Below the pieces are notes generated by a model. It made no database searches. It had not been told where the DNA came from and saw only the letters and a program-made list of their open reading frames with translations. Source: Oryzias latipes (Eukaryota > Chordata > Actinopteri > Beloniformes > Adrianichthyidae). Taken from it: a DNA stretch of 64,000 nucleotides. The stretch covers positions 3,182,985-3,246,984 of the forward strand of contig NC_019870.2 in assembly GCF_002234675.1 (NCBI RefSeq). The letters run 5' to 3'. The translations under genes and the position numbers were made by a program. Below, piece by piece: positions 36,601 to 47,814 of this stretch (its first letter is position 1; each line of letters begins with the position of its first letter).

Positions 36601-37630
36601 TAGAATTGGTAAAAGTACGGTTGGAGGTAGAGCGTTTAGCCACCAAGCCCCTGTCTTATGGAATAAACTCCCAGCTCATATAAGAGAGGCCGACTCAGTT
36701 TCTACATTCAAAGCTAGACTGAAAACATTCCTCTTTGGACAGGCTTATTGTCAGACTAGTTAGTATTCAGAGATTATTTAACTTAATGTTAGTTTGTTTA
36801 AATTAAACTTAATAATAACAATTTCTTTTAAAAGGCTGCTAGAAGTTGAAGCTGGGGTAACTATGGTACACTGGGGTTCTGTCCTCTTTCCTTTTTTACT
36901 TCTACCCTTCCTCTCCTCTATTCTTGATCATAATTTATCATTTAGTTCTCCATGCCTCTGTTTGGTGCAGTGCGATTCATGTATTGTCCCTCTTTTCCTC
37001 TCCCCTCCTGGGGAGTGGGAGTGCTTCCAGACTCCAGTTGGCTCATCCGTGCTCCAGTTCCTGACCGTTTACCTCGCCTTTGCTCCTGCTCCTACACCTG
37101 GCTGTGGATCCTGCCTCTGGCTCATCTCTGGCTCGTCTCTGCTCTGTACCTGACCGAGTACCTCGTCTCTGCTCCTGCTCCTACACCTGGCTGTGGTTCC
37201 TGTCTCCGGCTCGACTCGCGCCTTTGACTGTCCCGATAACCACGGCTGGATGAAGCTCGTCTGCTGGACTTTTATATATGTAGTTGTAGATTTAGATAAG
37301 TTAATTCTTCTCTAAGATTTCTGGTAAATCGCCTGTCCGTCCTGGGGGAGGATCCCTCCTTCATGTGGGCACCCCTGAGGTTTCTTCGTTTTTTCCGGAA
37401 TCCGGTTTTTTTGGGAGTTTTTCCTTACCGCGAAGGGGGGTCTAAGGGCAGGGATGCCAGTATAGCTTAGTCAGTTTGTTAGTTCATTTTAGTATTTTTC
37501 TATTGAACTCTTTGTATTCGTGATCCTTTTGATTTCATGTTTTACTTCGAAGCCCATCGAGACGACTGTTGTTGTGATTTTGGGCTATACAAATAAAATT
37601 GAATTGAATTGAATTGAATTGAATTGAATT
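33700..37630 (+). mobile_element. L2-clade non-LTR retrotransposon, near full length
   Basis: The element consists of a single long EN+RT ORF and a 0.87-kb 3'UTR, ending in GGGCTATACAAATAAAATTG and then five or six GAATT units (37597-37630). Short microsatellite-like tails of this kind, and a 3'UTR containing GGGAGTTTTTCCTTACCGCG and TAAGGGCAGGGATG, are characteristic of fish L2/Maui elements. The 3'UTR holds a tandem duplication of about 89 bases (repeated block starting at 37081 and 37170). The exact 5' end is uncertain; it abuts a hAT fragment at about 33695-33700. Confidence 0.88.
33785..36763 (+). CDS. L2 retrotransposon polyprotein (APE endonuclease + reverse transcriptase)
   Basis: It nicks genomic DNA and copies the element's RNA at the nick (target-primed reverse transcription). 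Numbering here counts from a GTG at 33716; the first ATG is residue 24 (33785) and I prefer it, although the frame is open further upstream. The APE-type endonuclease spans about 48-265: NIRS at 53, TETW at 79-82 (metal-binding Glu), YRPPG at 159-163, GDFN at 190-193 and SDH at 254-256. The RT spans about 545-810: LLDLSAAFD at 641-649, [11 protein letters not shown] at 699-709 and YADD at 733-736, with both catalytic Asp. The L2-type C-terminal block ([41 protein letters not shown]) runs to 1008. All catalytic residues are present with no stop or frameshift over 990 codons, so this copy is young and possibly competent. Confidence 0.9.
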   Translation: MKGARHRNLTVTDSSSHKQNYDVIKCGLLNIRSISSKSLLVNELITDNNLSLLALTETWLHQDDYVRLNEATPPTYANYQKSRISGKGGGLAVISQSSLLLSPKVKNAYNSFESIILSLSHPNRKTPKPVLLIIIYRPPGPYSEFLTEFSDFLSTIVLDSDQIIILGDFNIHVDDPSDCLGKAFAALLDDVGFTQSVNEPTHCHKHTLDLVLTHGIEISQLSVLPLNPIISDHFLITFQLTLEHPSAPVNKKQLRRILTDRSVSEFKHTVQPVLSDILRKYSETSSHSISPSINDHFVNDALQALRSTLDVVAPLKPKFVRQNRVAPWFNAETRSLKRETRKLEREWRRSGSEQSLDIWKHSLLNYKKALRRARSQYYSTIISENGNNPRFLFSTIAKLTRSQSSVEPHVPVSLSSDDFLTFFDSKISNIRHKLNQVIPTISPEQAEAVEMEASIETSSIETSVTLDCFTAVDQAEITSIITSSKSSTCLLDPIPTRLFKETFPLINDPILTMINASLETGYVPQSFKYAVVKPLLKKPSLDPSILANYRPISNLPFISKILERVVVKQLYCHLQDNSHFEDFQSGFRPHHSTETALVRVSNDLLLASEKGLLSILVLLDLSAAFDTIDHGILLHRLEQDIGIRGSALHWFKSYLSDRYQFVNVNGHSSQCTRVNYGVPQGSVLGPILFTLYMLPLGNIIRKHSINFHCYADDTQLYLSMKPDQNDQIEKLNACISDIKTWMTINYLLLNPEKTEVIILGPKNLRDALSAQIVSLDGISIAPNSTVRNLGVLLDQDLSFKAHISQACRTAFFHLRNIAKIRNILSKSDAEKLIHAFVTSRLDYCNSLLAACPKSSLRSLQLVQNAAARLLAGTSRRDHITPVLVSLHWLPVDSRIKFKILLLTYKALHGMAPSYIKDLIVPYQPIRTLRSQNAGLLVVPRIGKSTVGGRAFSHQAPVLWNKLPAHIREADSVSTFKARLKTFLFGQAYCQTS

Positions 37631-37756
37631 AAAAAGAAACACCTTTTTGTATTTATGTTTTTCTCACTATTATGATAAATATAAATGAAATATCATTTTT
37701 AAAGGGCCTTGCATGCTATTCTTTAGCCTTTTGTAGCAAACATTATCCATGTAAAT

Positions 37757-38238
37757 CACGTGTCAAACTCAAGGCCCGCGGGCCAAATGTGACCCACCAT
37801 GTTATTTTATGTGGCCTGCGAGAGAATTAAAGTTTTTAATTTCTTAAAATAAAATGTTTCTTTAGTTGATTACATATCATGTTGAAATTATTCAATGTTT
37901 GCAGGTCACGCGTAATACATGTTCTTTGCAGCTCAGTTTTATGTTATTTTTCTTTATTCACCTGGATAGTTTGATCCTTTATTAATGGAGTTATGTGGGT
38001 TTTGATAAGCGGACAAAATTAAGAAGGATTTATGCTAAAGAAACCAGTAAACATATGTTTTCTATGCATCTGTAATAGTCACTTTAAAGCATTATAATAA
38101 ATAAATAATGAGTTTTTTAACATTAAGGAGTAGTTACATTTTTTTTTTCATTACATTTAGTTACATCTATAAGTTATGTTTGGCCCTTTGAGGCCATCAC
38201 TATGCTGATGTGGCCCTCGGTGGAGTTTGACACCCCTG
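37757..38238. mobile_element. hAT MITE with perfect 8-bp target duplication
   Basis: ATGTAAAT at 37749-37756 is repeated exactly at 38239-38246. The ends are CACGTGTCAAACTCAAGGCCC and, on the other strand, CAGGGGTGTCAAACTCCACCG; both contain GTGTCAAACTC and continue into GGCCC/GGGCC blocks. The 482-bp interior is AT-rich and non-coding. An 8-bp duplication and CA..TG ends are hallmarks of hAT. Confidence 0.9.
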
Positions 38239-38259
38239 ATGTAAATGGTCATTTATTAC

Positions 38260-38700
38260 CTTTGGAACACAAAAGACGTTTTTTTTTTCATTAAATATGA
38301 GTTATTTTCGCACTTCGTTTTCCTACCCCGAAGTAAGACGACTTGATCTCTGAGGCTCCGCCTTCCTCCCCTTGTGGGTGTCGCCCATTTCTTGACATCA
38401 ACCTGGAGCCTGCTTCGGCAGCGTTTCTGCGTTTCGTCAACAAAAACAGACAACGTCCAAACTTTTACAAAGATGGATTTGAATATTGTGCATAACATGG
38501 GACAGAGTTTTTACCAAACACCGCTAGCTCTGTGTAGAAAGTGTGTGTGTGTTAGCCTGGGGGCGGTGCTGGCAGCGCAGACTCTTCCTGGAAGGGGCTG
38601 TTCCTCACTTTGTGATGTCATCATGTGAGGACCCACTTGTTTTCGTGGATTGGGAGGGGCTGCTGCTCAGAGCGCAGGTTTTTAGAGGAATGCTCAGAAA
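38260..38700. repeat. probable dispersed repeat, unclassified
   Basis: A GC-richer block directly right of the hAT MITE contains GTGTCGCCCATTTCTTGACA, TTCGTCAACAAAAACAGAC, TTTGTGATGTCATCATG and GATTGGGAGGGGCTGCTG. Its wording is familiar from fish interspersed repeats, but no second copy lies in the window. The ORFs on both strands have no recognisable product. Confidence 0.3.
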
Positions 38701-39064
38701 TTCATGAATGGCTCAAGATACGGCTTTGGGCTGTCTTTTCGTGAGCAATGAAAATTATAATGCGCTTAAAAGCTAAAAAAAAAAAGGTCTCGCATGGTAT
38801 AGGCCCTTTGAGGCAAAAATAAAATATAAAACATAAAGAGAAAATTTCCTTTTTTCAAAGCACAAGCTGGTTTATAACTATCAACACAGGTTCAAATGAC
38901 CACCTTTCAAAATAAAATATCCTCTGTGCCACATAGGATCATCTGTAGTAGTATGTAGTGTTATGTCAGAGGGGATTTTAGAAAAAAACATGGATTATTT
39001 CACCATTTGTGGTCCATATTAGCCAGAAATTCATAAATCTCACTAACAGAGCTAATTAAGTGAG

Positions 39065-39200
39065 CCTTACCATATTTTTCAGACCATAAGGTGCACTAAA
39101 AACCTTGAATTACAAATTTTCCAATTGTTTTTCTGTGGTACACTAGCTCAAAAATCGGTCTAAATGTTTTAGTGCAACTCATTTTTATCCCTCTTTGCTT
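39065..39200 (+). repeat. CGGAGTATAAGTCG-type repeat end fragment
   Basis: TACCATATTTTTCAGACCATAAGGTGCACTAAAA is a diverged left end of the repeat also seen at 44645-44870 and 47467-49365. Confidence 0.35.
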
Positions 39201-39879
39201 TCAGTATCAATTTACAGTTTTTGAACTGTTTTCAATTTTGCAATCTGGTTTTTTATTTACTTTAAACTGATCCTGATTGGACCTCATGGGAGATTTACAG
39301 GCAAACATTTCTAAAAGATCCAAATGTGTCCAAAACTCCAAAAATTACACAAGCATAACTGGCCACGTTTTTAAAAAAAAAGTCCCATTGTTGCGAAAAA
39401 CTACACTTCTACCTCATTTTTTGTTTAATTTCTTCATCATTCAAAGTGTCTTGGTTTGGGGGAGGAACCCACTTCTCACTGCCTCTCCACATGTTTCACA
39501 GGACTCTAGAACCTCTTTCTTCTCCAACTAAACAAAACAAAAGAAAAAATCTGTTTATTTTCTTATAATCGCTATGCTTTTTACACGTTTCCATATGTTT
39601 GCTCATCTGTTTGAAATCTCTGCTTGAATGAAAGACATGTCTTCAAATAAATCTTACTAGTAAGTTCCAGTTATAGTTCTTTTCCAAGTTTACTTGCAAC
39701 ATGGCTGTGCTATTAAACTTCATCCATTGACTGTATGTGAGAACTGGACTGAGTGGCCCCTCCTCCCCTGGAATTCCGACAGGAAGTTGGAATTCCAAAC
39801 CAAACTAAAAAATGTGTTTACATGCTCTCCCGCTACCTTAAAGCCCCTCTCACCCCCAACCTAACATAAGGGGTGCGAC

Positions 39880-40045
39880 AAAAACGAAGATGTACATGGA
39901 TCTACTCATCTACGAGTGGATGCATCGGAATAGAGCCGAGCAGGGAGTTCATGGCCCACCTGGCATATTTTCTGTGTCACAAATATGCTCTTTTTCAAAT
40001 GGCATTATTTTGTCTGCTCCTGATTCACAACACTCTGAATAGAGA
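39880..40045 (+). repeat. local repeat pair, copy 1
   Basis: GTGGATGCATCGGAATAGAGC, GCATATTTTCTGTGTCAC and CTGCTCCTGATTCAC also occur in order at 42325-42458. No coding content. Confidence 0.55.
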
Positions 40046-40125
40046 AATAGTCAGAAATGCAATTTTGTGCTTAATTTTGTTTGTTTGTCCACCATCATGA
40101 GATGTCTCTGCATCAGTCTCTGAAC

Positions 40126-40304
40126 CAGGGGTGTCCAAATCCAGGCCTCAAGGGCTGGCAACCTGCTGGTTTTCCAGAAACCCTGCCTCATCTGCTGCTG
40201 ATTACCTGGATCAGGTGTGTTTAGCCAATAAGGAGCTTCAACGGCAGGTTGACTGAAAAACATATAGGACACCGGCCCTTGAGGCCTAGAATTGGACACC
40301 CCTG
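40126..40304. mobile_element. short hAT MITE with 8-bp target duplication (7/8)
   Basis: The ends are CAGGGGTGTCCAAATCCAGGCCTCAAGGGC and, on the other strand, CAGGGGTGTCCAATTCTAGGCCTCAAGGGC. These are long, nearly identical inverted repeats around a short centre (179 bp in all). The flanks are CTCTGAAC (40118-40125) and CTCTAAAC (40305-40312). Confidence 0.88.
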
Positions 40305-40391
40305 CTCTAAACCATCAACTCAGCTGGTCTCTATAGTCCTGTACACCGTTCCTTTCATTCTTGGTGACACTCTTGTCACGAATCACACTTG

Positions 40392-41110
40392 AAATCTACC
40401 CGTTTGATCCTCCTTGCCCACACTTCTTCACCCCTTTCCTACCCTCAGTCATCCACCTTGTTCTCCTTTGCTCCTGTAACCTCACTGTTCCTCTTGAGTT
40501 TTTCTCATTTCCACACAGATACTCTGTCCTGCTGTTGCTGACCTTCATTCCTCTCCTTCCCAGATTAAACCTCCACCTCTCAAGATGATCCTCCACCTGC
40601 TCTCTGCTCTCACTGCAGATCACAGTGTCATCTGCAAACGTCATGGTCCTCAGAGATTCCTGTCTAACCTCATGTCTCAGTCTGTTCATCACCACAGCAA
40701 ACAAGAAGCTGATCCTTGGTGCAGTCCACCTTCACACACCTACAGAACATCTCACCCCCCCCTTCCAGCTCTCGCTCTTTAACATCTCCAACATTGATCT
40801 CCATCACCCCAGATTTCCTCATCCGAACCAGAGCACCTCTGTCTGGATCCTGTTACATACTTTAGATCTACAAAGACACAATTCAGCCCCTCTTCCCTTC
40901 TTTGTTCTTCTGTGGTTCTCTTCCTCAGCAAGAAAGGAAACTGTTTTTCACCATTGTTCACTTCTGACCTTAGTCTAGTTTCCACTACTGTTTTCCATAA
41001 CTTCATTGTGACTCATCAGCTCTATGTCTCTGTAGTTTCCATAACTACACATCTACAACCTACTAAGCAGCAAAACATCTGTCTATTCTTCAAATATTTT
41101 CTCACTTTCC
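40392..41110 (-). pseudogene. RTE-type LINE reverse transcriptase fragment
   Basis: The minus strand reads, in broken frames, TRLRSEV...QFPFLLRK (about 40920-40975), LNCVFVDLK (RT motif A region, near 40880), VVMNRLRHEVRQESL, TFADDTVICSESREQV (catalytic FADD, about 40605-40650) and RRGMKVS...TEYLCGNE (40510-40560). The spacing and wording match fish RTE elements. The region between motif A and the FADD block is shortened and the frame is broken. The second copy is at 60640-62228. It is inactive. Confidence 0.8.
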
Positions 41111-41169
41111 AAGATCTTGTTAAACAAACGCGTCAGGAATTATGTCGATCAAACTCTTCCGTACTTTAA

Positions 41170-44100
41170 TAGATGAGTAACTCATAACACTGGACCAGTT
41201 TTTCTTTTTTGCCTTTTGCTTCTGACAGTCGGTAGAAGTTGCAACATCTTTTCATTACTGTGACACTAACCATAATTAATATAGTTAACAAATAAACACC
41301 TACTTGTTTTTTCTGTCCTTGTCAAGTTTCTGTCCCTCATCTACTGGATGAGCACCTTTGGGACGTGACATTCACTGTTTTCAAACAGTTCTAGTTGTTC
41401 CAGTCCAGTAAGGTTCAGATTGACGGTGAGATAGCAGCAAAACCACATCTTGCTGACACTAGAAAAAAACAATAGTAGGAAGGACTTGGGTTTATCCTTA
41501 AAAAAAAGCAAAGTAGAAAAAAAAAATTCTGCCCAAGCTTGTTGAAATATTTCAGGTCTAGAGATTAAAATGTATCAAAGCAGAAACTATGTGGGTTTTC
41601 TAGTGGCTGCACAACAATTTGGCGTGGTTGTTTTTCTGTCGGCTGGCTCACTAGATCAATGTGTGGAGTAACCAAGTATGGTCTTTGAAGCAAAAAAACA
41701 CAATGAATACTGCCTTTCATCTAACCACGAGGGACAGAATCTGTTTCCTTATTTTGTATTTGCATGCCACTGAATGCTGACAAGCTGTTGCAGCCAAATG
41801 CCAAGAGGTTTCACGGCATATCAGCCTCATGTAGGCGATTATGTCATCTTCTTGCACGGTTTCCTGAATTACTGACTGTCGGGACGCCATCTGGATGGAA
41901 ATGTCCTGACCATATCTGCTTTGCAGTTTTTCAATGTGTAGCTACTGTGATGAAACAGTTTCTTTCATGATCATTTTAGTCCCAGTCCGATCTTCGGATC
42001 TATCTTCAAAGCGTTCCCAGCTGTCTTTTAATTAGAGTTATGTCCTAAAAAACCTTTGCTGTTTTCTGGGACATAGTCACTGCAGAGCAGCAGGAGTTCA
42101 GCAGAAATTTGCCTCTGATTTATGGAGACTGTTGGGGTGAAGCAACCCGGCCCCCTTCCCATCACCCATAACTGAGCTATCTTTTTACACTCTCCTGCAA
42201 GCTTACAGTCCTTCATAATCTTAACCTAACATTACAGTTGCAACAAAAATGGCGATCAATATCAGAGCTGTCCAGCCGTCCAGTTCTAATCCAGATTCCA
42301 ACTCAGAAAAGGAAAACAAAAACGTTCATGGATCTATTTGTCTGACAGTGGATGCATCAGAATAGAGCAGAGAAGAGCAACCTGTGGCCAGCATATTTTC
42401 TACGTAGCAAATACTATCTTTTTCATCTGCTCCTGATTCACCTTGATTTGAATAAACAAATACTGCATTTTATATTTATTTATTTTATCGTAATTTTCTT
42501 TTTGTGTGTTCCTGAGTCTCCGGAGCTACGTGCAGCTCTTTTATCTCTCTGTTAAGGCTCCTTGAAGAAAATTACTAACAACCTCAATTATTTAAGTCAT
42601 TTATGTTTCCCTAACGTGGCAAAAAACTTAGCAAAATGATAGTAAAAGGTTTAATTTATGGTCACTTTGGTTTATTATCAGAATAAGCTTGAACTGCATA
42701 ATTGAATCTTCTGCTGCAGAATATTGTTGTTTCTGTTCAGAACCAAAGTCCTTAAAGTGCAAAATTCCATAATAATTCTAATAGCAAGTAAATCTACTGC
42801 AGCAGGAGAATTTTATGCACAGGATGCATTTTATTTAAATAATGCATGTCTATGTTAACAACAAGGACTGAGCGATTATTGACCGGAAATAAATCCCACT
42901 TAAAAAAGGTGATGTAGTAAAGAAGATGAAACCCTTTTACAAAAATGTGTCACTATTAAAATCTTAAATATTTAGTTGACTACCAGAACATGGTTTATGT
43001 AGGTAATATTTATTATTAGGTTTCAGATATTTGTTAAATGATTTAACTCTGGAGAACCCACACTGCAAAAACTGAATATTAAAAAGGACCCTTATTTTAA
43101 TAAATGATCTCATCAAGAAAGATTTTCAATAGCATAATAATAATATTAGCTTAGAAAAAACATGTCTCAGTGATTAATCTTCTTCTTAAAATAAGATTTC
43201 TTGGAAATTTCTCCCCCATTTAAAGTGCATATTTCAAATTTTAAGAATTTTGAACTTATTTCTATGGTATCCTGTTTTTGTAGTGCAAGAACAATTATCT
43301 TTTGGGCTTTTAATGTTAATTTGACTTTTTTTTTTAAATTGTTCATTTTGGAAACAGGAGCAATTAACAGCAACTACAAAATTACAAATAAATAATTTTT
43401 TTTTTAATAACCATAAATTTGACCCCCTGGGTTCTCCAGGATTAGTAGAACATTGCTGCACAGTAATGGAACATTATCTTTTGACAGTAAACTGTCTAAT
43501 CTTTGTTGAGATACTGATGGGAAATAGTTGGACTCGGACCCCGAAGTAAACGTCTGTTGGCCACGCAATCTTCTTTACTGCTTCCTAGTAATGAGACTTA
43601 ATTCTGTGTTTCTGGAATGTACTTATCTCAAAGACATTTCCACTGAGTAAAGTTAGTAAAGTTTGGTCTTAATATTATTTTAAGCAGCGTCAAGATGAGA
43701 CTTTTTCTTTTGCTGCACTAAACCATGAAAAAAAACCCAAAGAGAAGACTTTTCAAGGTTCAGTTACATGCCAGTTCCAAGACTAAGATCTGAGCCCACA
43801 GCTAAAGACCGGTCCCTCTGCTTTGACCTTTATTTTGTTCAGTCGACACGTTTTTTACTCCTTTTCTGTAAACAGAACCCGATCTGTGGGAGGCCCACTG
43901 CTGCTTACTCACCGGGAACAAATACTGAGCAACTGAAGGAAATGAACACCTGACACTACTTCAGCTGCCCAGATGCTGGCTTCTCATGCAAAGTTTAAAC
44001 ACACACACATTAAACACACACACACGGACAGAAGACCGGACCATCTGAGAACATTAATGATTTACTAAAGCCCTAAAAAGCTTTTTTAATCTTTATGTAC

Positions 44101-44200
44101 ATAGAAAAAAAACATATCGAAATACGTTTTAACCAAAATTACTGTCAATTTTTGGAAGGTGTGACAGAGCTTAACCCTGTCAGGGTTCAACAAAGTGGAA
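41170..44200. other. intergenic sequence, mostly unidentified
   Basis: Only the local repeat copy at 42325-42458 is recognisable. The rest is AT-rich with short ORFs and no exon-like block. Confidence 0.45.
42325..42458 (+). repeat. local repeat pair, copy 2
   Basis: TTCATGGATCTATTTGTCTG, GTGGATGCATCAGAATAGAGC, GCATATTTTCTACGTAGC and CTGCTCCTGATTCAC match copy 1 at 39880-40045. It is shorter by internal deletions. Confidence 0.55.
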
Positions 44201-44239
44201 TTGCTTTTGGAAATTCCTGTTAATTAGGAGAAATGTTTT

Positions 44240-44578
44240 TGGTTGGCACTCTCACCTCACAGTTTGAGGGTCCTGGCTCCAATCCTGGCTGGGTTCTTTC
44301 TGTATTCTCCTCGTGCAAGTGTGGGTTTTTCCGGGCAGTCTGTTTTCATCCCACGGTCCAAAAACATGCTTCATTGGTTAGCTGGAGATGAAATTGTCTC
44401 TAGTTTTGTGTGTGTGTGTGTGTGTGCGCGTGTGTGCATGTGTGTGTGTGTGTGTGGCTCTGCAACCGACTGGTGACCTGTTCAGGGTGTACCCCTCCTT
44501 TGCCAAACAGTAGCTGGGAAAGGCTCCGGCAACCCTGTAATCCCAAAGGGATTAAGCAGAATCAGAAGATGGATGGAA
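44240..44578 (+). mobile_element. tRNA-headed SINE-like repeat, near complete
   Basis: The head GGTTGGCACTCTCACCTCAC with GGCTCCAATCC (B-box-like) resembles a tRNA. The body has TTCTCCTCGTGCAAGTGTGGG, CCACGGTCCAAAAACATGC, a (GT)n expansion at about 44407-44456, CTGGTGACCTGTTCAGGGTGTACCCC and AGCTGGGAAAGGCTCC, ending in AAGATGGATGGA. Other copies: 14046-14530, 31915-32035, 47033-47202. The ORFs over the GT tract are artefacts. Confidence 0.75.
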
Positions 44579-44644
44579 GTGAAATGCAAAACCTTCTACC
44601 TTAATTTTGTCCTTTGCCAGACTTTACCTCAAAAAAGGTACTTG

Positions 44645-45410
44645 CCGTATTTTCTGGAGTCACGATAATTTTCATCGTTTGGCAAGGGGTGGGACTTATA
44701 CTCAGGAGCGACTTATTTGTGATTTCTTTTTTAAACATAAAAAGGCTCGTATATTTATTATCCCACCAACAAGCAGTTGCCCTTTAGTGGTTGTTTCACA
44801 CTACAACCTCTAGAGGTCATTGTAGATGTGCATATCAGTATTTGCTGTTAACAGCAACACAGAAGAAGAAGTGACGTCCAAAACAAACATGGAATCTGAT
44901 TATTCTTTTCTTAAGCTTTATGACATTTTTCTTATTTGCATCGAGACACTGTTATTCTTGTTTTTATTTGTTGCTTCCTTGGACTAAAGCGGGACAGCAA
45001 GTCATCAAACCTAGAAGGTAAAGTTAAAAAAAAAAGGACTGAATGATCTCATGAGTCCAGACATGGACAAGGTGTTTATGGATACTTTAGCAGAGCCCTT
45101 CAAAATAAATAAACCTAATCTCTAAACATCATCCGTGTCTTCTGTACATTGTAAATGAGATATACAGTCAACGTTCCATGCATGATGAGAGATTCTAGCA
45201 TCTAGTTTGTGAACACATCTTTGGACAATCATCAAGCATCAAATTTGAAGTGCGTCAAGAGGCAGCGGATGTGACTTTAATGAATGGATGTGAATGCAGA
45301 ATTACGCTGAGCTCGGCAGATTTGTTTATAAGTGTTTGACTTAGAGATGTTTTTTTCTTCCTTTTTGTGAATTTTTGGCTCCGACAACTTATACTCTGAA
45401 AAAAAAAGGT
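44645..45410. mobile_element. probable DNA transposon derivative (CGGAGTATAAGTCG type)
   Basis: Near the left end GCCGTATTTTCTGGAGTCACG and GGGACTTATACTCAGGAGCG, and near the right end GGCTCCGACAACTTATACTCTG, are inverted versions of one terminal motif (GAGTATAAGTCGCTCC). The interior shares 45107-45150 (AAACATCATCCGTGTCTTC) with the long-inverted-repeat element at 16250-16280. The target duplication is not clear. Confidence 0.45.
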
Positions 45411-47030
45411 AATGTAATTCAGATTGTAACAGGTTAAGTTACTGTTGTTGATTGTCTTATCCTGCAGAGATGTGCAACAGTTGCATTGCCCCTGTGTCTG
45501 GACCATTTTAAAAGCTAAGTTGCAGTAATAACCAAATCTGTTTTCATATTTGAACATTTTTAACTGAAAAAAAATACATTTTATTTACCGGTTAGGCTTA
45601 GTTAATATTTACACCAAACATTATGTAGCAGAAACTTTTTTTAATTATTAGTATAAATATTTTCTATGTAGTATATATTCTATTTTATAATACTGCTATC
45701 AATCGGCAGTATGCAAAGATATATCAATCCATAAATATGTGTACAATTAAATGATTGGTTTTGTATCATTTAGGCTTTTTGCATTTTGAGGACAAACTCA
45801 TGCTTGCATAACTCTTAGAGACATTTAAATAAAAATAGCTTTATTTTAGTTTATGGAAATGTGCACAATGTGCGCTGCAGATATTAAAGGTTTGACTGAT
45901 TTATTGCATTGTGGGTTTTTTTCCAAGATCACAGATTTTTCTCCATTCATGCATTTATTCCCAAAGAACAAAACAAACTTCAATTTTACAAAATATATAC
46001 ATATCTGCCATAAGGTTTCACATTAAACAAGCCTACAGTTAGAGTTCTTCATAATGCTAACACCTTCACACCACCACCTAGGCAAACCCGGTATAAAGCT
46101 CCTGTGAAAATTTGTTTAGCAATGACTTTTAGTCATTAAACCCATTTTAAATTGCAGAAACTGAAAATAATTTGTGCAATATGAAGTTCAAAACTCTGTG
46201 CCTTTAAAACAAGGCCTTTTTTTTTGCTTTTTTGTGCATCATGTTTTAAATAATAAATTAATTCACCATCTTTTAGTGTTTACACAGCAAGATAAAGGTA
46301 GGTGTGCCCATTCATTCAGTGTCAAAGCTTGATCTAGATTTTTTATATATTACCTTGAGAAAAGTTAAGCGAAAATTACCTTTAAAGGCAAAGCTTTCCA
46401 ACCTCAGCCTTGGAATTTATCTTCCTTCTTGTTTTTGCAAGGAACCTGTCAAACATGTTGCTGATTGTTATTTTATAATTACCTGAACACTCCCTAAACC
46501 AGGTTATTATCAGTATTTAGGATGGGTAATAATAGAAATCAGAGGACTGGGGTTGGGCAGCCAAGGCCACGTGTACAGAGACAAAATGATTCCTGAAAAT
46601 TAAGCTTCAAAATGCTGAACTAGTGAAAAACAAAGATTTCCTTATTTTAGAAGACCCTCAGAGTTCTTTCGTTCAGTGATATGATACATTTTTATGCAGA
46701 TCTCCAAAGGGACTAACCACAGGGAGCCTATTTCTGCAGAAAAAGTCCTCTGAATGTGCGCAGTGACTATATTATTGCCAATGCTTTCATGTTCATGTTC
46801 AAGTGAAATAATAAAGAAAAGGTAAATTAGCTGATAAGAAGTACAGAAGAATCTAAGTTGAGTTTGGTTGAACAAAGAAGGCTTTAGCCTTAGCCTTACG
46901 GTAATGGTGATTGGTATAGGTATTTGTGTGTTAGTGTCTGCCACTGCATTTCTTAATAGTTAGGTGAAGGCTAGGCCATGCTTACCCAATGATTGTATTT
47001 AAAATATGAGAACGTTTCACAGTCATAATT
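45411..47030. other. AT-rich intergenic sequence, nothing identified
   Basis: Long A/T runs, no exon-like or repeat-like block recognised. The 100-residue minus ORF at 46642-46944 has no family resemblance. Confidence 0.45.
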
Positions 47031-47032
47031 TT

Positions 47033-47202
47033 ATCCATCCAGCCATCCATTTATTTCCTGTTATGTCCCTTTCAGGGTCACAGGGTTCTGATGGGAGAAG
47101 GCACGGGGTACACCCTAAACAGGTTCCCAGTCTGTTGCAGGGGCACACACTCACACTCACACCTAGAAACAATTTAGAGTCTGCAAGCAACCTAAAAAAT
47201 GC
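47033..47202 (-). mobile_element. SINE-like repeat, minus-strand 3' part
   Basis: ATCCATCCAGCCATCCATTT, ACGGGGTACACCCTAAACAGG and CACACACTCACACTCACACC then ACAATTTAGAGTC are the complement of the family at 44240-44578. The head is missing. Confidence 0.65.
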
Positions 47203-47814
47203 AATTCTTTTTTACTTTAGAAGGTTTAAATAAATTAATGTGAACAAAAACGGGCACATTGCGGGGGAATGCCAACACACAAGTACGGGACAGAAAAAGC
47301 TTATAAATTTGACATCTTTATTTCTTTCACATTGCACTTTTAACTATAGATCATCCATAGTTAGAGAAAAGGAAGCCCAACTAGTACATAGTGCTAGTCT
47401 GTAGATCCCTGACTATCATCACAGCTTCATGTCATCGTCTTCATATGACATTTTTCAACTTTTCATCTACCATATTTTTCAGGGTATAATATATTATAAA
47501 ATATAAAATATATACATATTCATATACATATATACATATTTTGCATAGTTTGATTGAGGGTGCGACTTATACTCAGGTACAAGTTATATGTGATTTTTTT
47601 TTAAAAAGAAAAGGCTTATTTTTTCGTTATATTCCTTCTAACAGCCACTGTAGGTGTGTGTATCAGTATTTGGTACTGACACAAACGCAGAAGAAGAAGC
47701 ACTGGCCTTGGCGTAGATGTTCAAAACGGACACCGACGATGAAAGGTTTAAAGGATTTAGTGATTTAATGTGTTATAAAGAGTTTAGTTGACTTTGTTAA
47801 CATGTTCTCTATGC

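Noticed and set aside
44243..44604. Cysteine/valine-rich ORFs
   Set aside because: They are the (GT)n tract of a SINE-like repeat read in different frames.
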